Below, piece after piece: positions 7,191-15,848 of a DNA stretch of 33,910 bases. Each line of letters begins with the position of its first letter. Positions within the stretch are counted from its first letter, which is position 1. The notes under the pieces were generated by a model, which saw nothing but the letters and a program-made list of their open reading frames with translations, searched no databases and was not told the DNA's origin. The DNA comes from Actinomycetota bacterium (GTDB lineage Bacteria > Actinomycetota > Actinomycetes > Mycobacteriales > Micromonosporaceae): NCBI GenBank assembly GCA_005885555.1, contig VAWN01000078.1:1-33910 (forward strand). The letters are read 5' to 3'. The position numbers and the translations under genes were made by a program.

Positions 7191-9515
7191 ATGCATCGCC
7201 ATCCCCAGATGATGACCCGGGCGTTGAACATCGCCGTACGGCGACGGCCAGGTCGACTGCTCAACAGGCGCCGCACGGCTGTCGCCATCGCCTCGGTTGC
7301 GATGCTCGCCGCGGTCGGCACCGTCATGGCCGTTATGCCCAACGCGAACGCCGCGCTGGGCTTCGAGGTGCAGAGCCTCGACGGCAGCGGTAACAACGTG
7401 GCGAACCCCACCTGGGGCAAGGTGGGCACCATCTACCCCCGGCTCGCGCCGGCCCGGTACGCCGACGGTAAAGGCACCCCGGTCAGCGGGCCGAACGTCC
7501 GCAGCATCAGCAACCGCATCTTCCAGGACATCGGCCAGAACATCTTCTCCGAGCACCGGGTCACCCAGTGGGGCTGGACCTGGGGCCAGTTCCTGGACCA
7601 CACCTTCGGTCTGGTCCAGGGCGGTAACGAGGTGGCGAACATCCCGTTCAACGCCAGCGACCCGATGGAGAAGTTCACCGACACCCTCGGCTCCATCCCC
7701 TTCACCCGGTCGGCTCCCGCGCCCGGTACCGGAGTGACCGGCCCGCGCCAGCAGGTCAACACGGTCAGCTCCTACATCGACGCGTGGTCGGTGTACGGCG
7801 GCACCAACAGCCGGCTGGAATGGCTGCGCAACGGATCCGTCGACGGCAACGTGACCAACAACTCCGCGACGCTGATGCTCCCCGGCGGGTACCTGCCGCG
7901 CCGGGACGCCCGCGGTAACCCGGCCACGGCGCCGGACATGGCCGCCGACGGCCGGTTGCTGGCCCACCCGGAGAAGGCGGCGGTCGCCGGTGACGTGCGG
8001 GCCAACGAGAACATGGGCCTGACCGCCACGCACACCCTGTTCGCCCGCGAGCACAACCGGATCGTCGGCCTGCTGCCGAGCACCTTGACGCAGGAGGAGA
8101 AGTTCCAGATCGCGCGGCGGATCGTCGCCGCCGAGGAGCAGTACGTCACGTACAACGAGTTCCTCCCCGCGATGGGCGTGAACCTGCCGGCGTACACCGG
8201 GTACAAGTCCAACGTGAACGCGAGCCTGTCCGACGAGTTCGCCACCGTCGGGTACCGCGCACACAGCCAGATCCACGGCGAGTTCGAGGTCGAGGCGGAC
8301 CGGACCCGGTACTCCTCGACGCAACTGGCGACACTGCACTCGCTCGGGGCACAGATCGACGACGTCCCCGGCGAGCCGGCCCTGCTGACGGTCGCGATAC
8401 CGCTGTCCGCGGCGTTCTTCAACCCGGACCTCGTACCGGCCGTGCAGCTCGGCCCGCTGCTGCACGCGATCGGCGACGAGTCGCAGTACAACAACGACGA
8501 GCAGATCGACGACACCCTGCGCAGCCTGCTGTTCCAGGTGCCGGTCTCCGGAAACCCGGACTGCTTCGACGATCCGAGCCTGCCCAACTGTTTCACCGGC
8601 GTGACGGACCTCGGCGCGATCGACATCGCCCGCGGCCGCGACCACGGGATGCCGACGTACAACCAGTTGCGCCAGGCGCTGGGCCTACCGGCGAAGACCT
8701 CGTTCACCGGGATCACCGGTGAGTCCACCGAGTCGTTCCCGACGGGCCTGGACGGCAACAACCCGGCGAGCCTGGACTTCACCAAGCTCACCGACATCAA
8801 CGGCAACAACGTCGCGCTGCCGGACACCGCCAACAACACGACGACCAAGGCCGTGCGCAAGAGCACGACGGCCGCGCGGCTCAAGGCGGTCTACGGTTCG
8901 GTGGACAACGTCGACGCGTTCGTCGGCATGGTCGCCGAGAAGCACATCGCCGGTACCGAGTTCGGTGAACTGCAACTGGCCATGTGGACCAAGCAGTTCC
9001 AGGCGCTGCGCGACGGCGACCGGTTCTTCTACGGCAACGATCCCGGCCTCAGCCTGATCATGCAGAACTACGGGGTCGACTTCCACGGCACGCTCGCCCA
9101 GATCATCGCCAGGAACACCGACGTACCGCTGTCGGACATGAACGACAACGTGTTCCTGGTGAAGGACGACGACCTGCCCGCCGGTGCGACGTGCCGCGTG
9201 ACGTACCACGTGGACGACACCTGGACCAACCAGCAGCAGGTCAGCCTGAACATCACCAACCTCAGCCCGAACGCGACCAACGGCTGGAAGCTGCAATGGT
9301 GGTTCCCGGGCGGGCAGAGCGTCACGCAGCTGTGGAACGGTACGCCGAGCCAGAGCGGGGCGATGGCCACCGTCACCAACGCCAGTTGGAACGCCGTCAT
9401 ACCAGGGAACGGAGGTTCGCAGACTGACGTCGGCTTCATTGGAACGTGGGACAACACCACGAACCCGAGTCCGCCCAACTTCCTCTTCAACGGCAAGAGG
9501 TGCGAGCGAGGGTAG
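7191..9515 (+). CDS. Secreted animal-type heme peroxidase fused to a CBM2 cellulose-binding domain
   Basis: A 774-residue exported enzyme. After a twin-arginine-rich start and a hydrophobic segment, a signal peptidase site fits near NANA/ALG (about residue 54). Residues 60-650 are an animal-type (peroxidase-cyclooxygenase) heme peroxidase: distal histidine H137 in WGQFLDHTFG, proximal region GYRAHSQIHGE around H358, and the conserved ARGRDHGMPTYNQLR and FFYGNDPGL blocks. The last 105 residues, CRVTYHVDDTW to KRCERG, are a family-2 carbohydrate-binding module with the two terminal cysteines for its disulphide and the tryptophans that stack on cellulose. ATG 7191 has GGAGGG upstream. A role in oxidative attack on plant polymers is inference from the fusion. 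Confidence 0.9.
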   Translation: MHRHPQMMTRALNIAVRRRPGRLLNRRRTAVAIASVAMLAAVGTVMAVMPNANAALGFEVQSLDGSGNNVANPTWGKVGTIYPRLAPARYADGKGTPVSGPNVRSISNRIFQDIGQNIFSEHRVTQWGWTWGQFLDHTFGLVQGGNEVANIPFNASDPMEKFTDTLGSIPFTRSAPAPGTGVTGPRQQVNTVSSYIDAWSVYGGTNSRLEWLRNGSVDGNVTNNSATLMLPGGYLPRRDARGNPATAPDMAADGRLLAHPEKAAVAGDVRANENMGLTATHTLFAREHNRIVGLLPSTLTQEEKFQIARRIVAAEEQYVTYNEFLPAMGVNLPAYTGYKSNVNASLSDEFATVGYRAHSQIHGEFEVEADRTRYSSTQLATLHSLGAQIDDVPGEPALLTVAIPLSAAFFNPDLVPAVQLGPLLHAIGDESQYNNDEQIDDTLRSLLFQVPVSGNPDCFDDPSLPNCFTGVTDLGAIDIARGRDHGMPTYNQLRQALGLPAKTSFTGITGESTESFPTGLDGNNPASLDFTKLTDINGNNVALPDTANNTTTKAVRKSTTAARLKAVYGSVDNVDAFVGMVAEKHIAGTEFGELQLAMWTKQFQALRDGDRFFYGNDPGLSLIMQNYGVDFHGTLAQIIARNTDVPLSDMNDNVFLVKDDDLPAGATCRVTYHVDDTWTNQQQVSLNITNLSPNATNGWKLQWWFPGGQSVTQLWNGTPSQSGAMATVTNASWNAVIPGNGGSQTDVGFIGTWDNTTNPSPPNFLFNGKRCERG

Positions 9516-9529
9516 CCGGTAGCGCAGCA

Positions 9530-9563
9530 CGCGGCCGGTCGCGGGAAACCGCGGCCGGCCGCG
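9530..9563 (+). terminator. Strong GAAA-tetraloop hairpin after the peroxidase
   Basis: A 15-bp GC stem (9530-9544 with 9549-9563, one G-T pair) is closed by a GAAA tetraloop, 15 bp after the peroxidase stop. This is the expected form of a high-GC intrinsic terminator; only a weak T-rich stretch (CTTGTTG) follows. Confidence 0.75.
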
Positions 9564-9610
9564 GCTTGTTGAGCGGGCGGCGCAGCCGTGACCGCCGGCC
9601 TCACTTGACT

Positions 9611-9633
9611 CTTGGTGGCTTGACCAAGAGGAG
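9611..9633 (+). promoter_or_regulatory. Hairpin abutting the Shine-Dalgarno of the micro-peptide gene
   Basis: CTTGGT (9611-9616) pairs with ACCAAG (9623-9628) around a 6-nt loop. The second arm shares its last base with the Shine-Dalgarno GAGGAG (9628-9633), which is 9 nt before ATG 9643. Folding could modulate ribosome access. Confidence 0.35.
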
Positions 9634-9642
9634 TGATCGCGA

Positions 9643-9753
9643 ATGGCAACAGTCAAACGGCTCACCGCGGCGGGCATCGCACTGGGCCTCGCCGGCGCCA
9701 CCCTTGCGCTGTCCGGTGCAGCCCGCGCCGACCGGGACCAGCAGGACGACTGA
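9643..9753 (+). CDS. 36-residue secreted micro-peptide
   Basis: The frame opens with MATVKRLTAAGIALGLAGAT, a textbook signal peptide with a basic n-region and a hydrophobic core, and continues to GAARA, a signal peptidase I site (A27-R-A29). Cleavage would leave only the acidic heptapeptide DRDQQDD. A GAGGAG Shine-Dalgarno lies 9 nt upstream. The peroxidase terminator separates it from the gene before, and the converging lipoprotein gene follows. It may be a real secreted peptide, or the surviving signal peptide of a longer gene whose body was lost. I do not recognise the family. Confidence 0.5.
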   Translation: MATVKRLTAAGIALGLAGATLALSGAARADRDQQDD

Positions 9754-9756
9754 GCC

Positions 9757-9790
9757 GTCGCTACTTCGGCGGCGCCGCTACTTCGGCCGC
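9757..9790. repeat. 17-bp tandem duplication covering the end of a lipoprotein gene
   Basis: Two adjacent 17-bp units (9757-9773 and 9774-9790) agree at 15 of 17 positions. The right copy contains the last codons and the TAG stop (9778-9780) of the minus-strand lipoprotein; the left copy lies just beyond the stop. Confidence 0.6.
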
Positions 9791-10494
9791 CGGTCGGTGA
9801 CCTTGGCACCGGCCGGCAGGTCGAAGGCGTCGGGCCGTACCGTCGGCTCGTACTGGTCCAGCGTCACGTCCACGCTCGTGTCGCTGACCACGCCGGTGAA
9901 GCTGCCGAGCAGCCCTTCCGACGTCACGCACACCTCGAAGTCCGACGCCGCGGCGTGCTGCGCGCCGGTGACCTGAAGGCAGGTCGCGTTCTCCCCGGCG
10001 ATCGTGGTGTCCCGCGTGGTGACCACGGCCGCGGTGTCCAACCCGACCGAGGTCAGCAGGCCGATCACCATCTCCGGGGCGATCAGCCCGCGGTCGGCGA
10101 TCTCACCGACCAGCGCCGCGGCCGGATCGGTGCCCGGCGACGGCGGCGGGGTCAGCGTGCACGTCGTGAACAGCGTTCCGGTGCGGCAGTCGGCGAGGTA
10201 CTGCGGCGTGATCGCGAGCTTGCCGCCCGGGTATGTGTAGGCGGCCCGGCCCGGGTTCTGCGCCTGCGCGACGGTTGCCGTGGCGCCCTGCGGCAGCCGG
10301 TACACCGCGGTGTACGTCAGCGCGCCGGACTGACCGAGCCGGCCGGCCAGGTCGCCGACCAACTGGGCACGGCTGTCGCCGGGCTGGCCGCTGTTGACCG
10401 CGACGCAGCCGGTGAGGGCGGTAACGGAGACGGCGAGCACCGCGAGGGCGGGCAGGCGCATGAACCTCAGCCTTGCTGGTGCACGCAGAGTCAT
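9778..10494 (-). CDS. Lipoprotein of unknown function
   Basis: A 238-residue exported lipoprotein: hydrophobic segment MRLPALAVLAVSVTA then the lipobox LTGC. The mature protein has scattered cysteines (CRTG, CTLT, CLQV, CVTS) that could form disulphides, and a pattern of beta strands reminiscent of LppX/LprG-type actinobacterial lipoproteins, with YTAVYRLPQG and a C-terminal LDQYEPTVRPDAFDLPAGAKV. I cannot assign a function. The start is uncertain: ATG 10494 gives a longer arginine-rich n-region, ATG 10461 gives a short one with AAGG upstream. It points away from eno and converges on the micro-peptide. Confidence 0.75.
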   Translation of the reverse strand: MTLRAPARLRFMRLPALAVLAVSVTALTGCVAVNSGQPGDSRAQLVGDLAGRLGQSGALTYTAVYRLPQGATATVAQAQNPGRAAYTYPGGKLAITPQYLADCRTGTLFTTCTLTPPPSPGTDPAAALVGEIADRGLIAPEMVIGLLTSVGLDTAAVVTTRDTTIAGENATCLQVTGAQHAAASDFEVCVTSEGLLGSFTGVVSDTSVDVTLDQYEPTVRPDAFDLPAGAKVTDRRPK

Positions 10495-10549
10495 GCAATC
10501 CCGTTTTCAATCTGTTACCCCACCCGAAGGTGACTCCCAGCCGGCCCGA

Positions 10550-11877
<1,328 letters not shown>

Positions 11878-11899
11878 ACGCACCTGGGGGAGGGGTGAC

Positions 11900-12502
11900 G
11901 TGCCGGACCAGCGACGGGACAGCGGGCACCCCGGGCGGCGACACCGTCCCGACCTGCGGCGGGCCCGCGCGGGTGCCGACCCGCACCGGGCCCGGACCGC
12001 CGGTGATCCGAAGCGCGCCCGCGGGACCGCCGAGCCCGCCCGCTCCGCCTCCCGGCCGGCCGCCGCCCGTCGCGCCGCCGCACCGGGCGCCGCACAGCGC
12101 ACCACCGCACCGCGCCCCGGCCGGTTCACCGGGAGGGCGGCCACGCTCGCCCTGGTACTCGTCGCGCTGCTGCTCGCCTACGCCTACCCGGTACGCATCT
12201 ACCTGACCCAGCAGGCCCAGATCGCCGCGCTGGAGTCGAGCCAGAACGTGCAGCGGGCCCGCATCCAGGAGAAGCAGACCCAGGTCGCCAAGTGGAACGA
12301 CAAGGACTACATCATCGCGATGGCGCACAAGCGGCTGCAGATGGTGCTGCCCGGTGACAAGGCGTTCGTGACCGGGCCGGCGGCCGGCACCCCGGATCCG
12401 GCCGCCGACCCGAACGCGGGGCAGGCGATCAACACCGGTCCGTGGTACGGGAAGCTGTGGTCCAGCGTGCGGGCGGCGGACAAGCCGGGTACCGCGCCGT
12501 GA
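11900..12502 (+). CDS. FtsB/DivIC-like septum formation initiator
   Basis: A 200-residue single-pass membrane protein. The first 80 residues are an arginine-, alanine- and proline-rich cytoplasmic tail; one membrane segment (ATLALVLVALLLAYAYPV) follows, then a coiled-coil stretch (YLTQQAQIAALESSQNVQRA) and an extracytoplasmic tail with the family-typical WNDKDYIIAMAHKRLQMVLPGD. DivIC/FtsB proteins join FtsL and FtsQ in the divisome and activate septal cell-wall synthesis. GTG 11900 follows GGGGGAGGGG. The gene is 22 bp after eno and its stop overlaps the next start (GTGA), so the genes are one operon. Confidence 0.88.
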   Translation: MPDQRRDSGHPGRRHRPDLRRARAGADPHRARTAGDPKRARGTAEPARSASRPAAARRAAAPGAAQRTTAPRPGRFTGRAATLALVLVALLLAYAYPVRIYLTQQAQIAALESSQNVQRARIQEKQTQVAKWNDKDYIIAMAHKRLQMVLPGDKAFVTGPAAGTPDPAADPNAGQAINTGPWYGKLWSSVRAADKPGTAP

Positions 12503-13035
12503 TCGGACCGCGCGACCTCGCCGCCGTCGGCGAGCAGCTCGGCCGCACCCCGCGGGGTACCCGCGACGTGGCGCACCGGTGCCCGTGCGGCCTGCCCGAC
12601 GTGGTGCGCACGACGCCCCGCCTCGCCGACGGAAGCCCGTTCCCGACGCTGTTCTACCTCACCTGCCCGCGTGCCGTGGCGGCCTGCAGCCGGCTGGAGT
12701 CGGCCGGGCTGATGAAGGAGATGAACGCCCGGCTGGCCGCCGATCCGCAGCTGGCCGGCCGGTACCACGCGGCGCACGAGGACTACCTGGCGCGGCGCGC
12801 GGAGCTGGGCGAGGTACCGGAGATCGCCGGGGTGTCCGCGGGCGGCATGCCGACCCGGGTCAAGTGCCTGCACGCCCTGCTCGGACACGCGCTGGCCGCC
12901 GGCCCTGGCGTCAACCCGCTCGGCGACGAGGTGCGCGAACAGGCTGAGCCCTGGTGGACCGGCGGCCCCTGCGTGCCGGCGACGTCGCTGGCACCGGCTG
13001 ATCTGTCTAATCGGAGGGACGGGGACGGGTCTTAG
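12499..13035 (+). CDS. DUF501 family protein
   Basis: A 178-residue cytoplasmic protein of the DUF501 family, found in most actinobacteria directly after the FtsB-like gene (Rv1025 in M. tuberculosis). Typical features are GRTPRGTRDVAHRCPCGLPDV, the segment PFPTLFYLTCPRAVAACSRLE and MPTRVKCLHALLGHALA with conserved cysteines and histidine that could bind a metal. The biochemical role is not known to me. The GTG start overlaps the preceding TGA; open codons further upstream are only frame extension. The last residues (NRRDGDGS) look non-conserved. Confidence 0.88.
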   Translation: MIGPRDLAAVGEQLGRTPRGTRDVAHRCPCGLPDVVRTTPRLADGSPFPTLFYLTCPRAVAACSRLESAGLMKEMNARLAADPQLAGRYHAAHEDYLARRAELGEVPEIAGVSAGGMPTRVKCLHALLGHALAAGPGVNPLGDEVREQAEPWWTGGPCVPATSLAPADLSNRRDGDGS

Positions 13036-13107
13036 TACTTGCTGGACCTGTCAATGTGCGGTCAGTTCGGCCGCGGGGCAACGATCTGTCGCGCGATCGA
13101 CAGGCGA

Positions 13108-13120
13108 TACCCTTCCGGGA
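13108..13120 (+). promoter_or_regulatory. Leaderless-type -10 element of the argA-like gene
   Basis: TACCCT (13108-13113) lies 7 nt before ATG 13121 and no Shine-Dalgarno precedes that ATG, so the mRNA probably begins at the start codon. Confidence 0.45.
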
Positions 13121-13621
13121 ATGGAGGTCACCATCCGGCGGGCCCGGACCCGCGACGTCCGCGACATCCGCCGCCTCATCGACCTGTACTCCACCGAGCG
13201 CCGGCTGCTGTCCAAGGCGACCGTCGCGCTGTACGAGGACGTGCAGGAGTTCTGGGTCGCGGCGGACGGCGACGCGGTGGTCGGCTGCGGTGCGCTGCAC
13301 GTGATGTGGGACGACCTCGCCGAGGTGCGCACGGTGGCGGTGAACCAGGCGTACCGGGGCCGCAAGATCGGGTACCGCATCGTGGAAGCCCTCCTCGACG
13401 CCGCCCGGGAACTCGGTGTGCGGAAGGTGTTCTGCCTCACCTTCGAGACCGGCTTCTTCGGCTCCCTCGGCTTCGCACCGATCGACGGTGCCCCGGTACC
13501 CCCGAAGGTGTACGAGGAGCTGCTGCGCTCCTACGACGAGGGCGTCGCGGAGTTCCTCGACCTGGAGCGGGTCAAGCCGAACACCCTGGGCAACACCCGG
13601 ATGCTCGTGCGGCTGTCATGA
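13121..13621 (+). CDS. argA: N-acetylglutamate synthase-like GNAT acetyltransferase
   Basis: A 166-residue single-domain GNAT enzyme. It has the acetyl-CoA loop VNQAYRGRKIGYRIVEALL (Q/RxxGxG/A class) and the ArgA-type features YSTERRLLSKATVALYEDVQEF near the start and LTFETGFFGSLGF and PPKVYEELLRSYDEGVAEF towards the end. It closely resembles the short actinobacterial N-acetylglutamate synthases such as M. tuberculosis Rv2747, which catalyse the first committed step of arginine biosynthesis without the kinase-like domain. No other arg gene is nearby, and the gene stands inside the eno-ppx cluster; its stop overlaps the ppx start (ATGA). Confidence 0.82.
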   Translation: MEVTIRRARTRDVRDIRRLIDLYSTERRLLSKATVALYEDVQEFWVAADGDAVVGCGALHVMWDDLAEVRTVAVNQAYRGRKIGYRIVEALLDAARELGVRKVFCLTFETGFFGSLGFAPIDGAPVPPKVYEELLRSYDEGVAEFLDLERVKPNTLGNTRMLVRLS

Positions 13622-14541
13622 GGGTCGCGGCCATCGACTGCGGTACCAACTCGATCCGGTTGCTGGTCGCGGACCTGCCACCGGACGGCGGACCGCTCAC
13701 CGACGTGACCCGGCGGATGGAGATCGTGCGGCTCGGCCAGGGCGTCGACCGCACCGGCGTGCTCGCCGCGCCGGCCATCGAGCGCACCCGCGTGGCCCTG
13801 GCCGGCTACGCCGAGGCGATCGGGACCCTCGGCGCCGAGCGGGTCCGGATGGTGGCCACGTCGGCGAGCCGCGACGCCCGCAACGCCGACGAGTTCCGCG
13901 ACATGGTCGTGGCGACGCTGGGCCGGCCGCCGGAGGTGGTGTCCGGTGACGAGGAGGCGCGGCTGTCGTTCGTCGGCGCGGTGCGCGGCCTGCCGCCGGC
14001 CCGGTACCTGGTGGTGGACATCGGCGGTGGCTCGACCGAGTTCGTGGTCGGTGCCGACGGGGTGGAACGCGCGTTGAGCGTCGACGTCGGCTGCGTCCGG
14101 ATGACCGAGCGGCACCTGCACTCCGATCCGCCGACCGCGGCGCAGGTCGCCGCCGCCACGGCGGACATCGAGGCGGCCGTCGACCGGGCGCTCGCGGCCG
14201 TGGGTGGGCGGTCGGCCGACGAGGTGGTGGGCCTCGCCGGTTCGGTCACCACCGTGGCGGCCATCGCTCTTGACCTGCCGAGGTACCTCCCCGAGCGCAC
14301 CCATCACGCCCGCATCTCCCGTGCCGACGTCGCCCGCGTGAGCGACGACCTGCTGACGCTGACCCGGGCGCAGCGCCTCGCGATCCCCTCGATGCATCCG
14401 GGGCGGGCCGATGTCATCGCGGCCGGTGCGCTGATCCTGCGGATCATCCTGGACCGGGCCGGCGGCGGTACCGTGATCGCCAGCGAACACGACATCCTCG
14501 ACGGCATCGCATACGGCCTCAGTACGGGGACACCAACCTGA
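13618..14541 (+). CDS. ppx: Ppx/GppA exopolyphosphatase
   Basis: A 307-residue member of the short Ppx/GppA family of the actin-like ATPase superfamily, which releases phosphate from polyphosphate or from pppGpp. Phosphate-1 motif AAIDCGTNSIRLLVAD begins at residue 3, the catalytic glutamate lies in SGDEEARLSFVGAV, phosphate-2 is VVDIGGGSTEFVVG, and the late motif HPGRADVIAAGALIL is intact. It corresponds to Rv1026. The start ATG overlaps the upstream TGA. Its 3' end overlaps the end of the converging vapC by 23 bp, which suggests the toxin-antitoxin pair arrived next to it. Confidence 0.92.
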   Translation: MRVAAIDCGTNSIRLLVADLPPDGGPLTDVTRRMEIVRLGQGVDRTGVLAAPAIERTRVALAGYAEAIGTLGAERVRMVATSASRDARNADEFRDMVVATLGRPPEVVSGDEEARLSFVGAVRGLPPARYLVVDIGGGSTEFVVGADGVERALSVDVGCVRMTERHLHSDPPTAAQVAAATADIEAAVDRALAAVGGRSADEVVGLAGSVTTVAAIALDLPRYLPERTHHARISRADVARVSDDLLTLTRAQRLAIPSMHPGRADVIAAGALILRIILDRAGGGTVIASEHDILDGIAYGLSTGTPT

Positions 14542-14920
14542 TCTCGCAGCGCACCGCGTTCGCTTTTGCGAGCCGCCCGTCGGCGGTGACGAGCGGGCAC
14601 CCGAGAGCCTCGGCCGCGGCAACATAGGCGGCGTCATAGGCGGTGAGGTTGCCGCGCAGTTGCCACATCCGATCAACCAGGGTCGCAACGTCGACCTGGT
14701 CGATGACGAGCGTGGGCAACGCGTCCACTACCTCCTGTGCACGGGCCGGCCGGAGCTTGCCGCCAAGTGCCCTGCCCCGGACCACCGACACGACCTCGAC
14801 GAGCAGGTGGGACGGTGCGGCCCAGTGCGCATCCGCGGCCAGTGCGGCTCGCGCGGCGGCGCCGACCGGCCCGTCATCGATCAGTGCGTCGGCGAGCACC
14901 GACGCGTCTATGACGATCAT
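14519..14920 (-). CDS. vapC: VapC-type PIN-domain toxin
   Basis: A 133-residue PIN-domain ribonuclease. The acidic catalytic set is complete: D5 in MIVIDASVLADAL, E42 in HLLVEVVSVVRG, D96 in NLTAYDAAYVAAAE and D114 in CPLVTADGRL. VapC toxins cleave specific tRNA or rRNA when not bound by VapB. The true start is ATG 14920; codons upstream in the same frame lie inside the antitoxin gene. That ATG overlaps the stop of a six-codon ORF created by a 17-bp duplication (see separate entry). The gene's end overlaps ppx. Confidence 0.9.
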   Translation of the reverse strand: MIVIDASVLADALIDDGPVGAAARAALAADAHWAAPSHLLVEVVSVVRGRALGGKLRPARAQEVVDALPTLVIDQVDVATLVDRMWQLRGNLTAYDAAYVAAAEALGCPLVTADGRLAKANAVRCEIRLVSPY

Positions 14921-14945
14921 GCAGCGTCGACGATCATGCGGCGTC
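14912..14945. repeat. 17-bp tandem duplication at the vapB-vapC junction
   Basis: Units 14912-14928 and 14929-14945 match at 16 of 17 positions (minus-strand unit GACGCCGCATGATCGTC and its copy with T for C). Each holds a GCATGA sequence. Because 17 is not a multiple of three, the original start region is duplicated out of frame. Confidence 0.85.
14917..14937 (-). CDS. Six-codon ORF between vapB and vapC
   Basis: ATG 14937 overlaps the vapB stop and reads MIVDAA, then TGA, which overlaps the vapC start ATG 14920. It copies the first codons of vapC and probably was the original vapC start before the 17-bp duplication. It keeps ribosomes moving from vapB to vapC in two ATGA steps. Whether it is translated is unknown; no function as a peptide is implied. 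Confidence 0.4.
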   Translation of the reverse strand: MIVDAA

Positions 14946-15188
14946 GCCGAACACGCCCGGCTGCGCCCGCTGCTCCGCCAGTTCCGCCGAAGTCTCCCCG
15001 GGCAGCGACCGGGATCCGTCAGACCTGCCGGCGAAACGGTCCAGTACCGCCGTGTTGCGCAGGCGCCGGGCCTGCGTCTCCACCAGCTCCAACAGATAGG
15101 ACTGCAACGACTGTCCGCGGGCCTTTGCCTGGGCGGCGAGAGCGTCCCGGATATCCTCCGGCACGTCCCGGATCTGGAGGGCGACCAT
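14934..15188 (-). CDS. vapB: VapB/FitA-type ribbon-helix-helix antitoxin
   Basis: An 84-residue protein whose N-terminus MVALQIRDVPEDIRDALAAQ is a ribbon-helix-helix DNA-binding fold, with the strand VALQIR inserted into the major groove. The C-terminal half, variable and charged (DRFAGRSDGSR, GETSAELAEQR), would wrap around the VapC active site. It represses its own promoter, probably at the repeats just upstream of the start. No Shine-Dalgarno is seen, which with the TAAAAT box 6 nt from ATG suggests a leaderless message. Confidence 0.88.
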   Translation of the reverse strand: MVALQIRDVPEDIRDALAAQAKARGQSLQSYLLELVETQARRLRNTAVLDRFAGRSDGSRSLPGETSAELAEQRAQPGVFGDAA

Positions 15189-15206
15189 ACATGCATTTTA
15201 CATGCA
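15189..15206 (-). promoter_or_regulatory. vapBC operator and leaderless promoter
   Basis: Direct repeats ACATGCA at 15189-15195 and 15200-15206 are 11 bp apart (one helical turn), and TGCAT (15192-15196) is inverted against ATGCA (15202-15206). On the minus strand TAAAAT (15200-15195) lies 6 nt before the vapB ATG, so the likely -10 box is inside the operator. Repeats of GTGACC follow at 15215-15226. Confidence 0.5.
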
Positions 15207-15257
15207 CCCTGACCGTGACCGTGACCGGGGCGCGCGGCGGCGTATCGGATATCGGAC

Positions 15258-15680
15258 TCAGCCGGTGCGGCGGACGTCGGCGCGGGTCTGCTCCTTCGGC
15301 TCCGACTCGTCCCGGGAGTACCACCAGGCGTAGTGCAGGTGACCGTTGCCGGCCATGTCGATCACGATCCGGGCCGGGAACGGACCCTCATAAGCGGTGA
15401 ACGTGCCCGGCATCGTCTCCACGAACCTGACCACCCCGGGCAGTTCCAGGCAGGCGACGTGCACTTCGAGCCGGCCGCCCTCGCCGGTGGCCAGCACGGT
15501 GTGCTCCACGTGCTGCAGCCCGTTGCGGTCGCTGGATGCTTCGTAGTCCAGCGTCACCGCCCGGCCGCGCAGTATTGCGGCGATCTCGATCCGCGCCACG
15601 AACGGACCGCTCTCCGGGCCGTCGCCGCGGCCGCGGTACAGGCCGGGCGCGGCGGCCAGTCGGCTGAGCAGATCTGTCAC
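15258..15680 (-). CDS. Conserved-looking hypothetical protein, beta-rich
   Basis: About 140 residues with alternating hydrophobic strands: GPFVARIEIAAILRGRAVTLDYEA, EHTVLATGEGGRLEVHVACLE, VRFVETMPGTFTAYEG, PARIVIDMAGNGHLHYAWWY. This suggests a small lipocalin-like or START-like beta barrel, and the wording recalls DUF1579-type proteins, but I cannot assign a family. I chose GTG 15680, since TACCGT lies 7 nt upstream in leaderless spacing; the codons up to 15746 lack a ribosome site. It is separated from vapB by 70 bp and diverges from the LppU-like gene. Confidence 0.55.
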   Translation of the reverse strand: MTDLLSRLAAAPGLYRGRGDGPESGPFVARIEIAAILRGRAVTLDYEASSDRNGLQHVEHTVLATGEGGRLEVHVACLELPGVVRFVETMPGTFTAYEGPFPARIVIDMAGNGHLHYAWWYSRDESEPKEQTRADVRRTG

Positions 15681-15806
15681 GCGGGACACGGTAGCGAAAC
15701 GGCGCTGCTGTGCTGTGTCCGTCCCGTCCGGCGGGAGTCGGTCCAAGTCAATGTTTACTGGACAAAGAGGGGCCGGACGGGGGTGTTGCGATTTGCGCGT
15801 ACCAGT

Positions 15807-15818
15807 TAGCGTGCGCCT
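15807..15818 (+). promoter_or_regulatory. Promoter block shared by the two LppU-like genes (first copy)
   Basis: TAGCGTGCGCCT lies 31 bp before the first LppU-like gene. The second gene has TAGGGTGCGCCT (16879-16890) at almost the same distance. TAGCGT/TAGGGT would serve as the -10 box. Confidence 0.45.
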
Positions 15819-15848
15819 TTCGCACCTCTCGTGTCAGGAGCCGAAACG

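Noticed and set aside
7032-8645. A 537-codon minus-strand frame under the peroxidase
   Set aside because: The peroxidase motifs lie on the plus strand throughout, and the minus product is low-complexity.
13039-13617. Upstream extension of the ppx frame
   Set aside because: It lies antisense-like over the argA gene in the wrong frame; the ATGA overlap at 13618 and the family N-terminus AAIDCGTNS fix the start.
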